Shown here: one piece after another, positions 62,175 through 64,000 of the stretch
Position numbering within the stretch: the first letter of the stretch is position 1
Layout: every line of letters starts with the position of its first letter
NCBI RefSeq assembly: GCF_017874215.1
Contig: NZ_JAGGLB010000006.1
Coordinates: 62,001-126,000 of the forward strand
Length of the DNA: 64,000 bases
Reading direction: 5' to 3'
DNA from: Paenibacillus eucommiae
GTDB taxonomy: Bacteria; Bacillota; Bacilli; Paenibacillales; NBRC-103111
Notes under the pieces: model-generated
What the model was told of the DNA's origin: nothing
The model's input: the letters and a program-made list of their open reading frames with translations, nothing else
Databases searched by the model: none
Position numbers and translations under genes: made by a program

Positions 62175-63827
62175 ATGGGAAATAAGAAAAGGTTTACATG
62201 GTTATTGATTGGAACTTTGATACTATCTTTAGTTATAGCAGGCTGTGGGGAAAAGAAAGATGTTAAGGACAAGGAACAAGCGGTAAGTCCATCTGAAACC
62301 GCAACAGCTGAATCAACGGAACCTTCAGCGTATGCGCTGCCACTTGTTGAGCCTGGCTCGGTAACACTTAGCTTTGCCACCTATGATAATCATTACGCCC
62401 CGAAAAGCTATGCACAAAATCTGCCTGTCTGGCAGGAAATCGAAAAGAACACGGGTGTGAAAATCAAATGGGATGTTTCTCCTAATGCTCAATACTCAAG
62501 TGCCATGAACATCCGTTTGGCAGCTGCCAGTGATCTGCCTGACATTATTAATTTGCCTAGTAACCCTGTGAAATTAAGTCATGATGGTGTTATTATTCCC
62601 TTGGACGAATTGATCGACAAGTATGCACCGAACATCAAGAAGTTTTATGCTGACAATCCGGATATTTATAAAATGGCTAAAGCACCGGATGGACATATTT
62701 ATTCTCTGTCCTCTGTGACTTCAGGAGCGGCATATACGGATCCTCTCAGCTTGCTCATACGCAAGGATTGGCTGGATAAGCTTAATCTGAAGGAGCCAAC
62801 AACGCTGGATGAATGGTATACCGTATTGAAGGCTATTAAAGAAGGCGATCCAAATGAAAATGGCAAGCCTGATGAGATACCATTATCACCACCGTATTCC
62901 TGGCTTGGGTCTTCCATATTTGGCAATGCGCTAGGACTTCACTTGTCCTTCTACAGTTTGGGATATTCAATTGACGATAATGGTAAAGTTCAATATGATT
63001 GGCTGAATCCAAAGGCTGAGGAAATGATCGTTTGGTTGAATAAATTGTACAGCGAAGGCTTGCTTGATCCCGAGTTCATGACGAAGAAAGACGATAAAAT
63101 ATTGGCAGACGTCTCCAGAGAGCTAATTGGCTCAACGGTTGGTTTTCTGAACGCTACTGAGAAATATAACAGCTCTGTTACTTCCGGAAAAGCTGAATGG
63201 ATCAATGTGGTACCGCCAGCTGAAGCGGGCCAAAAAGGTTTTTACGAAAAATATGGTCCCATAAGTGGGCATACTGCAATCAGCAAGGACAGCAAAAATC
63301 CGGAAATTGCGATCAAATGGCTGGACTATATTTATGCAAGCGAAGAAGGAGCACGACTGGTTGCAATGGGTATAGAAGGGAAAAGTTACACGATGGAAGG
63401 TGGCAAGCCGAAATTCACGGAATTTATTACTAACAATCCGGATGGATTGGATCCTTCAAGTGCATTGAGATCTATTGGCGCTTATCCTGTAACTCCATGG
63501 ATTCGTACTGACAAAGGAGTATATGCAGAATCTTCCAATGCTTTGCTGCAACTGAACCCTAAACAGGTAGAAATGGCTGAAAAATTGAAACCCTATTTAA
63601 TTGACGCGGTTCCTTTAGAGTTTATTTTACCTTCCGCAGAGGAAGTGAACGATATTTCCAGAATAGGGACAGATATTCCGACTTATCTGGAGGAAGCGAT
63701 TGTTAAATTCATTGTTGGACGTGAACCAATCGATTGGGGCAAATTCACTGGGAAGTTAAAGGATTTGGGAATTGACAAGTTGATCGAGATTAAACAGCAG
63801 CAGTATGACCGATTCATTAAGGAATAA
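62175..63827 (+). CDS. LplA-type extracellular solute-binding lipoprotein
   Basis: 550 residues. Lipobox LVIAGC near residue 24, then a Glu/Thr/Ser linker and the binding fold (VTLSFATYDNHYAPKSYAQN, LPDIINLPSNPVKL). ATG 62175 follows GGAGGG; the frame extends upstream to 61971 but those residues would mask the signal peptide. Divergent from the YesM/YesN pair, the classic arrangement for a pair sensing and importing the same oligosaccharide. Confidence 0.92.
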   Translation: MGNKKRFTWLLIGTLILSLVIAGCGEKKDVKDKEQAVSPSETATAESTEPSAYALPLVEPGSVTLSFATYDNHYAPKSYAQNLPVWQEIEKNTGVKIKWDVSPNAQYSSAMNIRLAAASDLPDIINLPSNPVKLSHDGVIIPLDELIDKYAPNIKKFYADNPDIYKMAKAPDGHIYSLSSVTSGAAYTDPLSLLIRKDWLDKLNLKEPTTLDEWYTVLKAIKEGDPNENGKPDEIPLSPPYSWLGSSIFGNALGLHLSFYSLGYSIDDNGKVQYDWLNPKAEEMIVWLNKLYSEGLLDPEFMTKKDDKILADVSRELIGSTVGFLNATEKYNSSVTSGKAEWINVVPPAEAGQKGFYEKYGPISGHTAISKDSKNPEIAIKWLDYIYASEEGARLVAMGIEGKSYTMEGGKPKFTEFITNNPDGLDPSSALRSIGAYPVTPWIRTDKGVYAESSNALLQLNPKQVEMAEKLKPYLIDAVPLEFILPSAEEVNDISRIGTDIPTYLEEAIVKFIVGREPIDWGKFTGKLKDLGIDKLIEIKQQQYDRFIKE

Positions 63828-63916
63828 ACAGCACTAGTTCGGAGGTAGGTTCGGGAAGACAGTTCGTTTGCACGAACCTACCACCGGATTTATCCGCATA
63901 CCGGGAGGGGATTTCC

Positions 63917-64000
63917 ATCCAGCAGCTCACAAAAACAATCGCCCGGGACAAATACCTGTTCCTTCTTATTTTTCCAGTTATTGCTTATTTTATTATTTTT
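63917..64000 (+). CDS. LplB-type permease, N-terminus only, start codon unusual
   Basis: The frame beginning IQQLTKTIARDKYLFLLIFP and continuing VIAYFIIF matches the N-terminus of LplB-type permeases and runs off the window. No ATG, GTG or TTG occurs in frame back to 63830. GGGAGGGG (63903-63910) is followed by ATT (63911) and ATC (63917), so a rare start or a sequence error is possible. Expected partner of the lipoprotein upstream. Confidence 0.7.
   Translation, partial: MQQLTKTIARDKYLFLLIFPVIAYFIIF

Overview
The window comes from a Gram-positive, Bacillales-type chromosome, most probably Paenibacillus. The signs are moderate GC, strong AGGAGG ribosome sites, frequent TTG/GTG starts, three SLH domains on a secreted enzyme, YesM/YesN-type two-component regulators, and a dense run of CUT1 carbohydrate ABC transporters with their AraC, GntR and DeoR regulators. 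This assignment is by inference; no rRNA or housekeeping marker is present.

Layout. 1-5.3 kb: end of a transporter operon (YIP1 protein, DUF5696 protein, two permeases). 5.9-18.5 kb: two parallel modules, each a minus-strand AraC regulator facing a plus-strand giant carbohydrate enzyme (a GH106-like glycosidase, then a 2080-residue SLH/DUF4838 surface protein). The two intergenic regions share a probable operator. 19-28.4 kb: a nine-gene operon with a lipoprotein, two permeases, an atypical SDR, an unrecognised protein, RidA, an M81 (MlrC-like) metallopeptidase, glycine C-acetyltransferase and a second SDR. 29.4-34.3 kb: a sugar-acid-like set (two Gfo/Idh/MocA oxidoreductases and an enolase-superfamily enzyme) divergent from a GntR regulator fused to a solute-binding domain. 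34.4-43.8 kb: a membrane AraC regulator, an LplB/LplC/lipoprotein transporter, a RidA-like protein and a LarA-like protein. 43.8-52.2 kb: an amino-sugar-like locus (BadF/GlcNAc-kinase-type kinase, DeoR regulator, SIS protein, ABC transporter, helical-barrel protein). 52.8-58.0 kb: a transsulfuration enzyme, an AraC regulator, a cupin, a ceramidase-like protein and a sugar-phosphate isomerase. 58.9-64 kb: a YesM/YesN pair facing a lipoprotein and the start of a permease. No ABC ATPase is encoded, so the transporters presumably share a distant MsmX-type ATPase.

The most unusual content is between the genes. A composite, non-coding repeat of about 0.4-0.9 kb occurs six times, always on the + strand. 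In five of six cases it lies between convergent genes, with its 3' end within about 30 bp of the stop codon of the minus-strand neighbour. Its parts, in order, are an array of short hairpins (arms TTTAACGATG and CATCGTTAAA), a linker, a variable run of 9-bp repeats (2 to 6 units), a large branched stem (arms GGGAATGGCTGTGGG and CCCACAGCCATTCCC), and a terminator or terminator remnant. One copy carries hairpins of a different stem sequence (TGTATGA/TCATACA). Another is interrupted by a 337-bp MITE-like insertion with 18-bp terminal inverted repeats, a perfect 9-bp target duplication and a 52-bp tandem repeat inside. A seventh hairpin array stands alone near 42 kb. I do not recognise the element as a described RNA family or mobile element.
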